Assembly: GCF_009650765.1 (NCBI RefSeq)
Contig: NZ_CP045740.1
Coordinates: 4,502,001 to 4,566,000, forward strand
Direction: 5' to 3'
Length of the DNA: 64,000 bases
DNA from: Streptomyces sp. SUK 48
GTDB taxonomy: Bacteria; Actinomycetota; Actinomycetes; Streptomycetales; Streptomycetaceae
Positions 18,426 through 26,631 of the stretch are shown one piece after another; within the stretch, counting starts at the first letter, position 1; every line of letters begins with the position of its first letter. The notes under the pieces were generated by a model that had not been told where the DNA came from, did not search any database, and was given only the letters and a program-made list of their open reading frames with translations. The position numbers and the translations under genes are program-made.

Positions 18426-19001
18426 ATGATCGAGATCCCGTCCGACCTGCACAAGGACCTCGTCCCGCTCGCCTTCCTCCTCGGCGACTGGGCCGGCGCC
18501 GGCGTGCATGACTTCCCCGGCTCCGAGAAGTGCAACTTCGGCCAGGAAGTCACCTTCGCCCACGACGGCCGCGACTTCCTGGAGTACCACTCCCGCACCT
18601 GGGTGCTGGACAACGACGGCAACAAGGTCCGCCCCCTGGAGACCGAGTCCGGCTTCTGGCGGATCGACGCCGACCGCAAGGTCGAGGTCACGATGACCCG
18701 CGACGACGGCACCATCGAGATCTGGTACGGCGAGATGGCCGACAAGAAGCCCCAGATCGACCTGGTCACGGACGCCGTCGCCCGCACCGCCGCCGCCCAG
18801 CCGTACACCGGCGGCAAGCGGCTGTACGGCTATGTGAAGAGCGACCTGATGTGGGTCGGCGAGAAGCAGACCCCCGAGGTCGAGCTGCGCCCCTACATGT
18901 CCGCCCACCTGAAGAAGGTCGTCACCCCCGAGGACGTCGAACGCTGGGCGAAGGCCCTGCCGGACGACATGCCCGACGACGGCATCGCCTTCTTCAAGTA
19001 G
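18426..19001 (+). CDS. Nitrobindin-family heme-binding protein
   Basis: A 191-residue beta-barrel of the FABP/nitrobindin type. The family signature GxWxGxG appears as GDWAGAG near residues 21-27, and the conserved heme-ligand His lies near the end in YMSAHLKKVV. Nitrobindins bind ferric heme and react with NO or peroxynitrite. The neighbour nur encodes a nickel/oxidative stress regulator. Confidence 0.88.
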   Translation: MIEIPSDLHKDLVPLAFLLGDWAGAGVHDFPGSEKCNFGQEVTFAHDGRDFLEYHSRTWVLDNDGNKVRPLETESGFWRIDADRKVEVTMTRDDGTIEIWYGEMADKKPQIDLVTDAVARTAAAQPYTGGKRLYGYVKSDLMWVGEKQTPEVELRPYMSAHLKKVVTPEDVERWAKALPDDMPDDGIAFFK

Positions 19002-19058
19002 GCCCCCGAGGCCCCTGGCGGCTCTCCGCGCGGCGGGCGTGGTTCTAGACTCGTCGGT

Positions 19059-19496
19059 GTGGTGAGCACCGACTGGAAGAGCGACCTCAGGCAGCGCGGC
19101 TACCGGCTGACTCCGCAGCGGCAACTTGTCCTCGAAGCCGTGGACACCCTTGAACACGCGACCCCCGACGACATCCTCGTGGAAGTGAGGAAGACGGCGT
19201 CGGGGGTCAACATTTCCACCGTGTACCGCACGCTGGAGCTCCTGGAGGAGCTGGGCCTGGTCAGCCATGCCCATCTGGGGCACGGCGCGCCGACGTACCA
19301 CCTCGCCGACCGGCACCACCATCTGCACCTGGTGTGCCGGGACTGCGAGAGCGTGATCGAGGCGGATGTGAGCGTGGCGGCGGAGTTCACCGACAAGCTG
19401 CGGCGGCAGTTCGGGTTCGACACCGACATGAAGCACTTCGCGATCTTCGGCCGCTGCAAGGACTGCTCCCTGAAGAGCTCAACCAGCACGTCGTAG
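19059..19496 (+). CDS. nur: Nur, nickel-responsive Fur-family regulator
   Basis: Fur-family repressor that, with nickel, controls nickel uptake and superoxide dismutase genes in Streptomyces. The 145-residue protein keeps the residues known from Nur: nickel-site H70, H72 and H126, and second-site H33, H86, H88 and H90, counted from GTG 19059. The winged helix covers about residues 10-80 (RGYRLTPQRQLVLEAV). The Cys pairs C93/C96 and C133/C136 are also present. The matching numbering supports GTG 19059 rather than 19062. Confidence 0.93.
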   Translation: MVSTDWKSDLRQRGYRLTPQRQLVLEAVDTLEHATPDDILVEVRKTASGVNISTVYRTLELLEELGLVSHAHLGHGAPTYHLADRHHHLHLVCRDCESVIEADVSVAAEFTDKLRRQFGFDTDMKHFAIFGRCKDCSLKSSTSTS

Positions 19497-19506
19497 GCTT
19501 GCGCGT

Positions 19507-20472
19507 ATGAAGAGCCCCCTGCTGTCCCTGCCCGGCGCCGTCCCCGCCGAGGGCGTGGACGAAGGCGTCGCCGCCCACTACGGCGATCTGTTCCGCGAGC
19601 AGCGCGCGCTCGCCGACGGCACCGGATTCGTCGACCTCTCGCACCGCGGTGTGCTCACCGTCAGCGGCGCGGACCGGCTGAGCTGGCTGCACCTGCTGCT
19701 CACCCAGCACGTCAGCGACCTGCCCACCGGCGAGGCGACCGAGGCGCTGGTCCTCTCGGCGAACGGGCACATCGAGCACGCCCTGTACCTGGTGGACGAC
19801 GGTACGACGGTCTGGGCGCACGTCGAGCCGGGCACCCGCGAGGCGCTGGTCGCGTACCTGGAGTCGATGAAGTTCTTCTACCGGGTGGAAGTCGCCGACC
19901 GCACCGACGAGTTCGCCGTGGTGTACCTGCCGGCCGGGTCCATCGCCGAGGTGCCCGAGGGCGTCGTCGTGCGCGAGACCCCGTACGGCCGTGATCTCTT
20001 CCTGCCGCGCGCGGACCTGGAGTCCTTCGCGGCGGCGCACGGCCCGGCCGCGGGGCTGCTCGCGCACGAGGCGCTGCGGGTCGAGCACCACCGCCCGCGG
20101 CTCGGCTTCGAGACCGACCACCGCACGATCCCGCACGAGCTGGGCTGGATCGGCACGGCCGTGCACCTCCAGAAGGGCTGCTACCGGGGGCAGGAGACCG
20201 TCGCCCGGGTGCAGAACCTCGGCAAGCCGCCGCGCCGGCTCGTCTTCCTGCACCTGGACGGCAGCGATGTGCACCTGCCGGCGCCGGGCACGGAGATCCG
20301 GCTCGCGGACGAGGGCCCCGAGGGCCGCAAGATCGGCTTCGTGACGTCGTCGGTACGGCATCACGAGCTGGGCCCGGTGGCGCTCGCCCTGGTCAAGCGG
20401 AACGTCCCGGTCGACGCGGCGCTCCTGGCCGGAGACACGGCGGCGGCGCAGGAGGTCGTGGTCGAGCCGTAG
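19507..20472 (+). CDS. ygfZ: YgfZ/GcvT-like folate-binding protein
   Basis: A 321-residue protein of the COG0354 family that helps assemble or repair certain Fe-S clusters with folate. The diagnostic motif KGCYRGQE, with the family Cys, lies near residue 222. The GcvT-like body covers residues 40-310. It begins 10 bases after nur, probably in one operon. It converges with dtd. Confidence 0.92.
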   Translation: MKSPLLSLPGAVPAEGVDEGVAAHYGDLFREQRALADGTGFVDLSHRGVLTVSGADRLSWLHLLLTQHVSDLPTGEATEALVLSANGHIEHALYLVDDGTTVWAHVEPGTREALVAYLESMKFFYRVEVADRTDEFAVVYLPAGSIAEVPEGVVVRETPYGRDLFLPRADLESFAAAHGPAAGLLAHEALRVEHHRPRLGFETDHRTIPHELGWIGTAVHLQKGCYRGQETVARVQNLGKPPRRLVFLHLDGSDVHLPAPGTEIRLADEGPEGRKIGFVTSSVRHHELGPVALALVKRNVPVDAALLAGDTAAAQEVVVEP

Positions 20473-20483
20473 CCCGACGGGCC

Positions 20484-20524
20484 GGGGACCGCGCGGACGA
20501 CCGTGGCCGGTCGCGCGGTTCCCC
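20484..20524. terminator. Shared terminator between ygfZ and dtd
   Basis: CCGCGCG and CGCGCGG pair, extended by GGGGA and TCCCC with one bulged base. It sits in the 79-base gap between two convergent genes and could stop transcription from both sides. Confidence 0.55.
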
Positions 20525-20551
20525 GCGCCCCCTCGGGGCGCTCGCCCCCGG

Positions 20552-20977
20552 CTACATCTCCAGCAGCACCGTGAACGGCCCGTCGTTCGTCAGCGACACC
20601 CGCATCCGCGCCCCGAACCGCCCCGTCGCCACCGTCGCGCCCAGCGCCCGCAACTGGGCCACGACCTCCTCCACCAGCGGCTCGGCGACCTCGCCGGGGG
20701 CCGCCGCGTTCCAGGTGGGGCGGCGGCCCTTGCGGGCGTCGCCGTAGAGGGTGAACTGGCTGATGACGAGCAGCGGGGCGTCGAGGTCGCTGCACGAACG
20801 CTCCTCGGACAGCATCCGCACCGACCAGAGCTTGCGGGCCAGCTGCGCCGCCTTCTCCTTGGTGTCCTCATGGGTCACGCCGACCAGGACGCACAGGCCC
20901 TCGCCCTCGATCGCGCCCACCGTCTCGCCGTCCACGACGACGCTCGCGCCGTCCACTCTCTGCACCACCGCTCGCAT
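20552..20977 (-). CDS. dtd: D-aminoacyl-tRNA deacylase
   Basis: DTD removes D-amino acids wrongly attached to tRNA. The 141-residue protein has the normal family length, the motif [12 protein letters not shown] (family SQFTL) and the end motif [16 protein letters not shown] (NxGPxT). ATG 20977 gives the canonical N-terminus MRAVVQRV. It is a standalone gene reading leftward. Confidence 0.95.
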   Translation of the reverse strand: MRAVVQRVDGASVVVDGETVGAIEGEGLCVLVGVTHEDTKEKAAQLARKLWSVRMLSEERSCSDLDAPLLVISQFTLYGDARKGRRPTWNAAAPGEVAEPLVEEVVAQLRALGATVATGRFGARMRVSLTNDGPFTVLLEM

Positions 20978-21164
20978 GCGGACCATGATGCCGGGTACCC
21001 CGGAGCGCGGTGGTCGCGGGCGGGCCTCCGGGACGCGGGCACAGGAAGAACTTATGGAACCCTTACCGCCCATCCGGGGCTGTTCGGGGGCACTCGGTCA
21101 CATACGGTGCGCCGGGGGTGGCACGATGCTGTCACACGCCGGTCGAGGGGACGGTCCGATCCAT

Positions 21165-21791
21165 ATGAGCACATCCAGCACCAGCGAACTGCCGGCCCCG
21201 CAGGGGACGTACCGGCCGCCCGTGCAGCGGGCCGACGAGCCCATGATCACACCGGCAGCCGTGCGCCCGCCCGCGCCCGAGCCGTCCCGGCCGGCCCCGT
21301 CCGAACTGTCCCGGCTGAGCCTGTCCGAGCTGCGCGCGCTGCGCCGCGACGCCCAGCGCGACGAGGCCGATCTCAGCTATGTGCGGCGGCTGTTGCAGGG
21401 CCGGATCGACATCCTGCACGCCGAGCTGGCCCGCCGCGGCCGGGCGGCCGCGCCCGCGCCGAAGGACGCCTCCGTGGTCGAGCGGCTCCCGGAGATCCTG
21501 CGCGACGCCCCCGCCCGCCAGCGCTCCTCGGCCCGCCATGTCACCGTCGGCACCCCCCGGGGCGAGGAGGTACGGCGGCTCGCCGCCGAGATGCTCGGCG
21601 AGGTGGAGCTGAGCGACCTCACCGCCCGCACGGACCTCGAACTGAGCGCCGCGATGGGCCGGTTGGAGCGGTACGAACAGGAGGTGTCGCGGCGCCGCCA
21701 GCGTCTCCAGCACACCGCCGACGGGTGCGGCGGGGAGATCGCCCGCCGCTACCGGGTGGGCGAGGCCCAGGTGGACGACCTGCTGGTGTGA
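21165..21791 (+). CDS. rsiG: RsiG, c-di-GMP-dependent anti-sigma factor for WhiG
   Basis: RsiG bound to c-di-GMP holds the sporulation sigma factor WhiG inactive. The 208-residue protein has a disordered Pro-rich N-terminus and two long helices, each carrying the c-di-GMP signature E-x3-S-x2-R-x3-Q-x3-D. The first is E67, S71, R74, Q78, D82; the second is E171, S175, R178, Q182, D186, counted from ATG 21165. Both copies are intact. Older annotations of this family use the name AmfC or aerial mycelium formation protein. It is monocistronic, 76 bases before an acetyltransferase gene. Confidence 0.9.
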   Translation: MSTSSTSELPAPQGTYRPPVQRADEPMITPAAVRPPAPEPSRPAPSELSRLSLSELRALRRDAQRDEADLSYVRRLLQGRIDILHAELARRGRAAAPAPKDASVVERLPEILRDAPARQRSSARHVTVGTPRGEEVRRLAAEMLGEVELSDLTARTDLELSAAMGRLERYEQEVSRRRQRLQHTADGCGGEIARRYRVGEAQVDDLLV

Positions 21792-21867
21792 CGCCCCGCC
21801 GGTGCGAGGGGACCAAGGGGCGGAAATCGGGAGGACATCCGGCGGGACGGATGCCTACCGTGGGCGC

Positions 21868-23103
21868 ATGAACGACGTCCGCACCGCCACCGAGGCCGAC
21901 TTCGACGACTGGCAGCGCGCCCTGGCCGTGGGATTCACCCAGCCCCCGGCCCTGGCCCGTGAGCAACTCGACGCCCGACGGCGGAAGTTCACCCCGGGCC
22001 GCTACCTCGGCGCCGTGGACGGCGGCCGCTGGGTGGCCACGTTCCGCTCCTTCGAGCAGGAGCTGACCACGGTGGGCGGCGGTGTGGTGCCCGCCGACGC
22101 CATCAGCGCCGTGACCGTCAGCCCGACGCACCGCCGCCGGGGCCTGCTGAGCCGGATGATGGCGCAGGACCTCGCGGCGGCCCGGGAGCGCGGGGACGTC
22201 GTCGCCACCCTGCTCGCCGCCGAGTACCCGATCTACGGCCGCTTCGGTTTCGGCCCGGCCACCTGGCTGTCCCGGTGGACCGTGGACGTCCCGCGCGCCG
22301 GTCTCGACCGCCGCCGGCCGGTCCCGGACGACGGCGGGAGGATCGAGCTGCTGGACGGCGCGGAGGTGCGCAAGCTGGGCCCCGAGCTGTTCGACCGGTT
22401 CCGCCGCGCGCAGCCCGGCGCGGTCAGCCGCGACGAGCTGTGGTGGGAGCAGTTCACCGGCTCGCTGCGCGCCCACGCCGACTACGTGGAGCCGGTGCAC
22501 GCCCTGTACCGCTCGGCGTCCGGCGAGGCCCAGGGCCTGGTGACGTACCGCAGCGACGACACCTGGACCGGCCAGCAGCCCGACCAGACCGCGCGCGTCG
22601 AGCGGCTCTTCGGGACCACCCCGGCGGCCGAGCGCGCGCTGTGGCACTACCTGTGCTCCATCGACTGGATCACCAAGGTCGACAGCGGCGGCCGGGGCCC
22701 CGACGACCTGCTCCCGTCCTTCCTGCCCGACCCGCGCGCCGCCCGGATCACCGAGCAGGCGGACCTGCTGTGGGTGCGGATCCTGGACGTCGCACGGGCC
22801 CTGGAGGCGCGTGCTTACGACCAGGAGGGCGCGCTGGTGCTGGAGGTCACGGACGAGGCCGGATACACGGGCGGCCGCTACCGGCTGGAAACCTCCGCGC
22901 AGGGCGCGTCCTGTACGGCCACCACCGCGAGCCCCGATCTGACCCTGGGCGTCTCGGAGCTGGCGTCCGTCTGGCTCGGCGGGGAGTCGCTGCTGCGGCT
23001 GGCCGCGCTGGGCCGGGTCCGGGCAGCGCGAGAGGGCGCCGCCCGGCAGGCCGACGCCCTGTTCCGCTCGCCCGGGCGCCCGTGGTGCCCGGACGACTTC
23101 TGA
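21868..23103 (+). CDS. Eis-like GNAT acetyltransferase
   Basis: A 411-residue protein of the Eis type, with an N-terminal GNAT domain, a second degenerate GNAT region and a C-terminal SCP2-like domain. The acetyl-CoA loop is [18 protein letters not shown] near residues 79-96. The protein ends in Asp-Phe; a free C-terminal carboxylate is catalytic in Eis. Eis enzymes acetylate aminoglycosides or protein lysines; the substrate here is not known. Confidence 0.85.
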   Translation: MNDVRTATEADFDDWQRALAVGFTQPPALAREQLDARRRKFTPGRYLGAVDGGRWVATFRSFEQELTTVGGGVVPADAISAVTVSPTHRRRGLLSRMMAQDLAAARERGDVVATLLAAEYPIYGRFGFGPATWLSRWTVDVPRAGLDRRRPVPDDGGRIELLDGAEVRKLGPELFDRFRRAQPGAVSRDELWWEQFTGSLRAHADYVEPVHALYRSASGEAQGLVTYRSDDTWTGQQPDQTARVERLFGTTPAAERALWHYLCSIDWITKVDSGGRGPDDLLPSFLPDPRAARITEQADLLWVRILDVARALEARAYDQEGALVLEVTDEAGYTGGRYRLETSAQGASCTATTASPDLTLGVSELASVWLGGESLLRLAALGRVRAAREGAARQADALFRSPGRPWCPDDF

Positions 23104-23150
23104 CCGCTCCCCTCATCGGCGGCGCTGAGCTGTGCATCCGTAGCGAGCTG

Positions 23151-23242
23151 TTCAGTTGTGGCTGTGCTGTGCGTTCTTCAGTTGTGGCTGTGCTCGTCGT
23201 CTTCAGTTGTCGTCGTCTTCAGTTGTCCGCGTCTTCAGTTGT
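23151..23242. repeat. Five copies of TTCAGTTGT in an intergenic region
   Basis: Identical 9-base units begin at 23151, 23177, 23202, 23218 and 23234. The first two and the last continue as TTCAGTTGTGGCTGTGC. The spacing is 26, 25, 16 and 16 bases. They lie between the acetyltransferase stop and the first GntR gene. Half-sites with AGTTG also occur in the GntR promoters downstream, so the units may bind those regulators, or may just be simple-sequence expansion. Confidence 0.7.
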
Positions 23243-23306
23243 GGCTGTGCGCTTCGCCGGCCGTCCCCGGTACGGCCAACCGCTGGAAAGCTTGACCATG
23301 TCAGTC

Positions 23307-23323
23307 GAGTTGGCTGCCAACTC
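23307..23323 (+). promoter_or_regulatory. Palindromic operator candidate upstream of first GntR gene
   Basis: GAGTTGG-CTG-CCAACTC, a perfect 7-bp inverted repeat. The same half-site (AGTTGG) forms a longer palindrome upstream of the paralogous gene at 24624-24645, which supports a shared regulator. Confidence 0.6.
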
Positions 23324-23409
23324 ATCTCTAGTTATCTCCGCCGGAAGGCGTCTCATAACCAGCTGTCGCTGAACTGCCACAAGTTGGCGGGAAGTTGTAC
23401 GGTTTGCCC

Positions 23410-24357
23410 GTGGACCCGGAGCACACCTCCGCCAGGGGACCCCGCGCGTCCCGCGCGTCCCACCGGGAGATCGCCGACGAGCTGCGCAGCCGGATCGGTT
23501 CCGGCGCACTGCGCCCCGGGCAGCGCATGCCCACCCAGGCCGAGCTGGCCGAGGAGTTCGGCGTGGAGCGCGGCGCGGTCCGCCAGGCCCTGGACATCCT
23601 GCACGCGGAGCGACTGCTCACCGGGGTGTCCAAGGGCAGCCCGGCCAGGGTGGCGCAGGGGGCGTGGCCGGGGTGGTCCGCCGCGCCGCCGCAGCCCACC
23701 GTGGTGGGACTCGGCCCGCGCGTCGCGGCCGCCTTCGCCGCCCCCCAGGTGCGGATCGACGCGCTCTGCCTGACCTCGGTGTCGCTCACGCTGGCCGTCG
23801 GCGAGCAGCTGCGGCTGATCCACGCGGGGGAGCTGAAACCGGCCAAGATCGATGTCCGGGTGCTGCTGCCCAGCCGCCGGATCGAGCTGGCCTTCCCGAC
23901 TCCGGTGGACCCGGTGCGCGCGGGCGACGGCGGGCGGCTGCACGAGCGCTGGCTGGCGGTGCGCAACGCGCAGGGCATGGTGCTGCGGCAGAACCTGCTG
24001 GCCCTGCGCACCACGCACGGCATCGAGGTGCGGCTGGCCTTCCGTGCGCTGCCGTTCACGCCCCCGGTCAAGCTCTACCTGCTCAACGAGGCCGAGGCGC
24101 TGTTCGCGTACTACACCCTGGGGCGCCATGAGCAGGGGTTCGGCGAGGAGCCGATCCCGCTGTACGACGCGGACGGCACGCGCTCGATGCTGTTCGCCTT
24201 CGGGTCGGACGCCGGAGCGCGGGATGCCGGGGCGCGGGATGCCGGGGCCGGGGCGGGGGACACCGAAACGCGGGACGCCGCCTTCGTGGCGGAGTCCCGG
24301 CGGTGGTTCGACGCGCTGTGGGAGACGATCAGCTCCGAGCTGGAGCTGACGCCGTAG
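23410..24357 (+). CDS. GntR-family regulator (paralogue A)
   Basis: A 315-residue regulator with a GntR winged helix at residues 20-80 (MPTQAELAEEFGVERGAVRQ) and a C-terminal domain of about 200 residues without a known name, containing RALPFTPPVKLYLLNEAEALFAYY in two overlapping parts. A low-complexity GARDAGARDAG repeat lies near residue 267. GTG 23410 has no SD; it sits 7 bases after TACGGT, so the mRNA may be leaderless. The paralogue at 24740 is very similar throughout, showing tandem duplication. Confidence 0.85.
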   Translation: MDPEHTSARGPRASRASHREIADELRSRIGSGALRPGQRMPTQAELAEEFGVERGAVRQALDILHAERLLTGVSKGSPARVAQGAWPGWSAAPPQPTVVGLGPRVAAAFAAPQVRIDALCLTSVSLTLAVGEQLRLIHAGELKPAKIDVRVLLPSRRIELAFPTPVDPVRAGDGGRLHERWLAVRNAQGMVLRQNLLALRTTHGIEVRLAFRALPFTPPVKLYLLNEAEALFAYYTLGRHEQGFGEEPIPLYDADGTRSMLFAFGSDAGARDAGARDAGAGAGDTETRDAAFVAESRRWFDALWETISSELELTP

Positions 24358-24369
24358 ACCCCGAGGCGC

Positions 24370-24558
24370 TCAGATCGCGGGCCCGGTCAGGAGCAGCGCG
24401 AGCAGGATCGCGCCGGCGGAGCTGACCGCCGGGCTCTTGGCCTTGCGGCCGACCGTGAACAGGAGCAGGCCGAGCGCGCCTGCGGTGCCGTACTTCCACT
24501 GCACGAGCTGTTCGAGGGCGAGGACGAGGGTGGCGGAGAGGAGGGCGGGAGCGGGCAC
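24370..24558 (-). CDS. Small hydrophobic membrane protein
   Basis: A 62-residue protein from GTG 24558, with GAAGGGGGA seven bases upstream. Two or three hydrophobic stretches are present (ALLSATLVLALEQLV, AGALGLLLFTVG and GAILLALLLTGPAI), separated by the basic GRKAKS loop. It lies between the two GntR paralogues and is divergent from the second one, sharing the operator region at 24559-24739. Function unknown. Confidence 0.65.
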   Translation of the reverse strand: MPAPALLSATLVLALEQLVQWKYGTAGALGLLLFTVGRKAKSPAVSSAGAILLALLLTGPAI

Positions 24559-24623
24559 GGCGAATCCCCCTTCGGGTGCCGATGGAGAAACGGTGGACGG
24601 TGCGAGCCGGAAGGCAGAACTTC

Positions 24624-24645
24624 TGCCAACTTGGAAAAGTTGGCA
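24624..24645. promoter_or_regulatory. 22-bp palindrome between divergent small membrane gene and GntR gene
   Basis: TGCCAACTT-GGAA-AAGTTGGCA has perfect 9-bp arms. Further related half-sites follow (CAACT...AGTTG at 24649-24664 and ACAACTT...AAGTTGT at 24689-24728). The segment is AT-richer than its surroundings. It is a strong candidate operator for one or both GntR proteins and could control both directions. Confidence 0.7.
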
Positions 24646-24739
24646 ACCAACTCTGTTTAAGTTGTCCCCCCTTGGTGGCACTCTATAAACAACTTCTCGG
24701 CAACTCCCCTCAGATGGACGGAAGTTGTAACGTTTGGTG

Positions 24740-25615
24740 GTGACCCAGGAGCACATGGCAGTCAACGGCAGCGGCAGACGCAGCCCCCAGGAGATCGCGG
24801 GCGTCCTGCGTGAGCGCATGCGGGCCGGAATCCTGCGGCCGGGCGAACGGCTGCCCACCCAGGCCGAGTTGGCGGAGGAGTTCGGCGTCGAGCGCGGCGC
24901 CGTGCGCCAGGCCCTGCGGGTGCTCCAGCAGGACGGCCTGCTCAGCGGCGTCACCAAGGGCAGCCCGCCGCGGGTCGCCGAGCAGCGGTCCGGGGCCGGG
25001 GAGCCCCAGCCGACCATGGTGGCCCTCGCGCCCCGGCTGACCGACGCCTTCGCGGCGCCGCGGGTGCGCATCGACGCCGTCTGCCTGACCGCGCAGAGCC
25101 TGATCCCGGCCCTCGGCGAACCGTTGCGCCTGATCCACGAGGGCAAGCTGCGCCCGGAGCGGATCGACGCCCGCGTCCTGCTGCCCTCGCGGGAGATCAG
25201 CCTCGCCTTCCCGGTCTCGGTCGACGCCGGGAGCGCGGAGGACGACGCGGTGCACCAGCGCTGGCTGGCCATGCGCAACGCCCAGGGCCAGGTGCTCCAG
25301 TACAACCTCCAGGCCCTGCGCGGCACCCATGACATCGACGTCCATGTCACCTTCCGGGCGCTGCCGTTCACCCCGCCGGTGAAGCTGTACCTGCTCAACG
25401 GGGCCGAGGCGCTCTTCGCGCACTACATGATCACGCGCCGCGCCGAGCCCACCGACAGCGGGACGCTGGAGATGTACGACGCGGTCGGCTCCGAGTCCCT
25501 GCTCTTCTCCTTCGAGCGGGGCGCCGGGCAGCGGGACGCGGCGTTCGTGGAGGAATCGCAGAAGTGGTTCGACGCCCTCTGGGAAACCATCTCCACGGAC
25601 CTGACACTCTCCTAG
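24740..25615 (+). CDS. GntR-family regulator (paralogue B)
   Basis: A 291-residue paralogue of the regulator at 23410, with the winged helix PTQAELAEEFGVERGAVRQAL and the same C-terminal domain ending WFDALWETIS. GTG 24740 is selected because it aligns exactly with GTG 23410: both follow GTTGTA plus ten bases, without an SD. GTG 24737 and ATG 24755 are alternatives. Its stop overlaps the HAD gene start by one base (TAGTG), so those two genes are coupled. Confidence 0.85.
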   Translation: MTQEHMAVNGSGRRSPQEIAGVLRERMRAGILRPGERLPTQAELAEEFGVERGAVRQALRVLQQDGLLSGVTKGSPPRVAEQRSGAGEPQPTMVALAPRLTDAFAAPRVRIDAVCLTAQSLIPALGEPLRLIHEGKLRPERIDARVLLPSREISLAFPVSVDAGSAEDDAVHQRWLAMRNAQGQVLQYNLQALRGTHDIDVHVTFRALPFTPPVKLYLLNGAEALFAHYMITRRAEPTDSGTLEMYDAVGSESLLFSFERGAGQRDAAFVEESQKWFDALWETISTDLTLS

Positions 25616-26352
25616 TGACTTCTGATACGACTTCTGATGCGAGCGAGATCGAGAAGCTTCGTGTACTGATCACTTCCGCCCGGGTCGTGCTGTGGGACTT
25701 CGACGGACCCATCTGCCGGCTGTTCGCCACGCACAAGGCCGAGCGGATCGCCGCGGACCTGGTGGCCTGGCTGGAGCGGCAGGGCCTGCACGGCCTGCTC
25801 ACCCCGGCCGAACGCGGCACCCCGGACCCCCAGGTGGTGCTGCGCGCGGTGGGCCGCCGCCGGCCCGGCAGCGACCTCGTGACCGGCCTGGAGGAGCGCC
25901 TCACCCAGGAGGAGCTGCGGGCCGCCGCCTCCGCGCTGCCCACCGCCTGGGCCGACCCGCTGATCCGCACCTGGACCGCCGTCGGCACCCGGCTCGCCGT
26001 CACCACCAACAACTCGCCCCGCGTGGTGCGCAGTTACCTGGAGTCCCGGGGCCTGACCGCCTGCTTCGCCCCGCACCTGTACGGCCGTACCGAGCACCTG
26101 CACCACCTCAAGCCCGACCCGCACTGCCTGCTGCGCGCCCTCGGGGCCATGGGCGCCGCCCCCGCCGCCGCCCTGATGATCGGCGACACCCCCTCCGACC
26201 TCGCCGCCGCCCGCGACGCCGGGGTCCCCTTCCTGGGCTACGCCCGCAACGAGGCGAAGGAGAAACCTTTGCGCGCGGCCGGCGCCGCACACGTCGTACG
26301 GTCGCTGGAACCGTTGTTGCGCCTGCTCAGGGGTGGCCGGGGGACCGGCTAG
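25615..26352 (+). CDS. HAD-family phosphatase
   Basis: A 245-residue haloacid-dehalogenase-type hydrolase with motif I LWDFDGPI, motif II VTTNNS, the conserved Lys in LKPDPHC and motif IV MIGDTPSDLAAA. A cap domain lies between motifs I and II. It probably dephosphorylates a small metabolite. GTG 25615 overlaps the GntR stop, suggesting that paralogue B controls or senses its substrate or product (inference). Confidence 0.85.
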   Translation: MTSDTTSDASEIEKLRVLITSARVVLWDFDGPICRLFATHKAERIAADLVAWLERQGLHGLLTPAERGTPDPQVVLRAVGRRRPGSDLVTGLEERLTQEELRAAASALPTAWADPLIRTWTAVGTRLAVTTNNSPRVVRSYLESRGLTACFAPHLYGRTEHLHHLKPDPHCLLRALGAMGAAPAAALMIGDTPSDLAAARDAGVPFLGYARNEAKEKPLRAAGAAHVVRSLEPLLRLLRGGRGTG

Positions 26353-26631
26353 CATGCGGATTGCGCGGCCGGGTCACCGTCCGGCCGCGGATACGCGGGC
26401 AGGGGCGCGGCGAGCTGCCGGGCCCCGGCCGCCGGACCGGCACCGCCGGGCGGCGGACCACCCGTTGGGCTACTCCACCGCGCCCGGAGGCCGTACCGGC
26501 CACCACGGGGGACTAGCGTTTCCCCGGACCCGCCGCCCGGCAGGTCCTCCCCCTTTGTGCGATCGATCCCGGAGCGGCCAGTGGGCGCACCGTCGGTTCC
26601 CCCTACCGTCGCGGGGGAGCGCGCCGAAGCC

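Noticed and set aside
23151..23242. CRISPR-like array
   Set aside because: Units are only 9 bases long, spacing is irregular and part of the spacer is repeated, and no cas gene is present.
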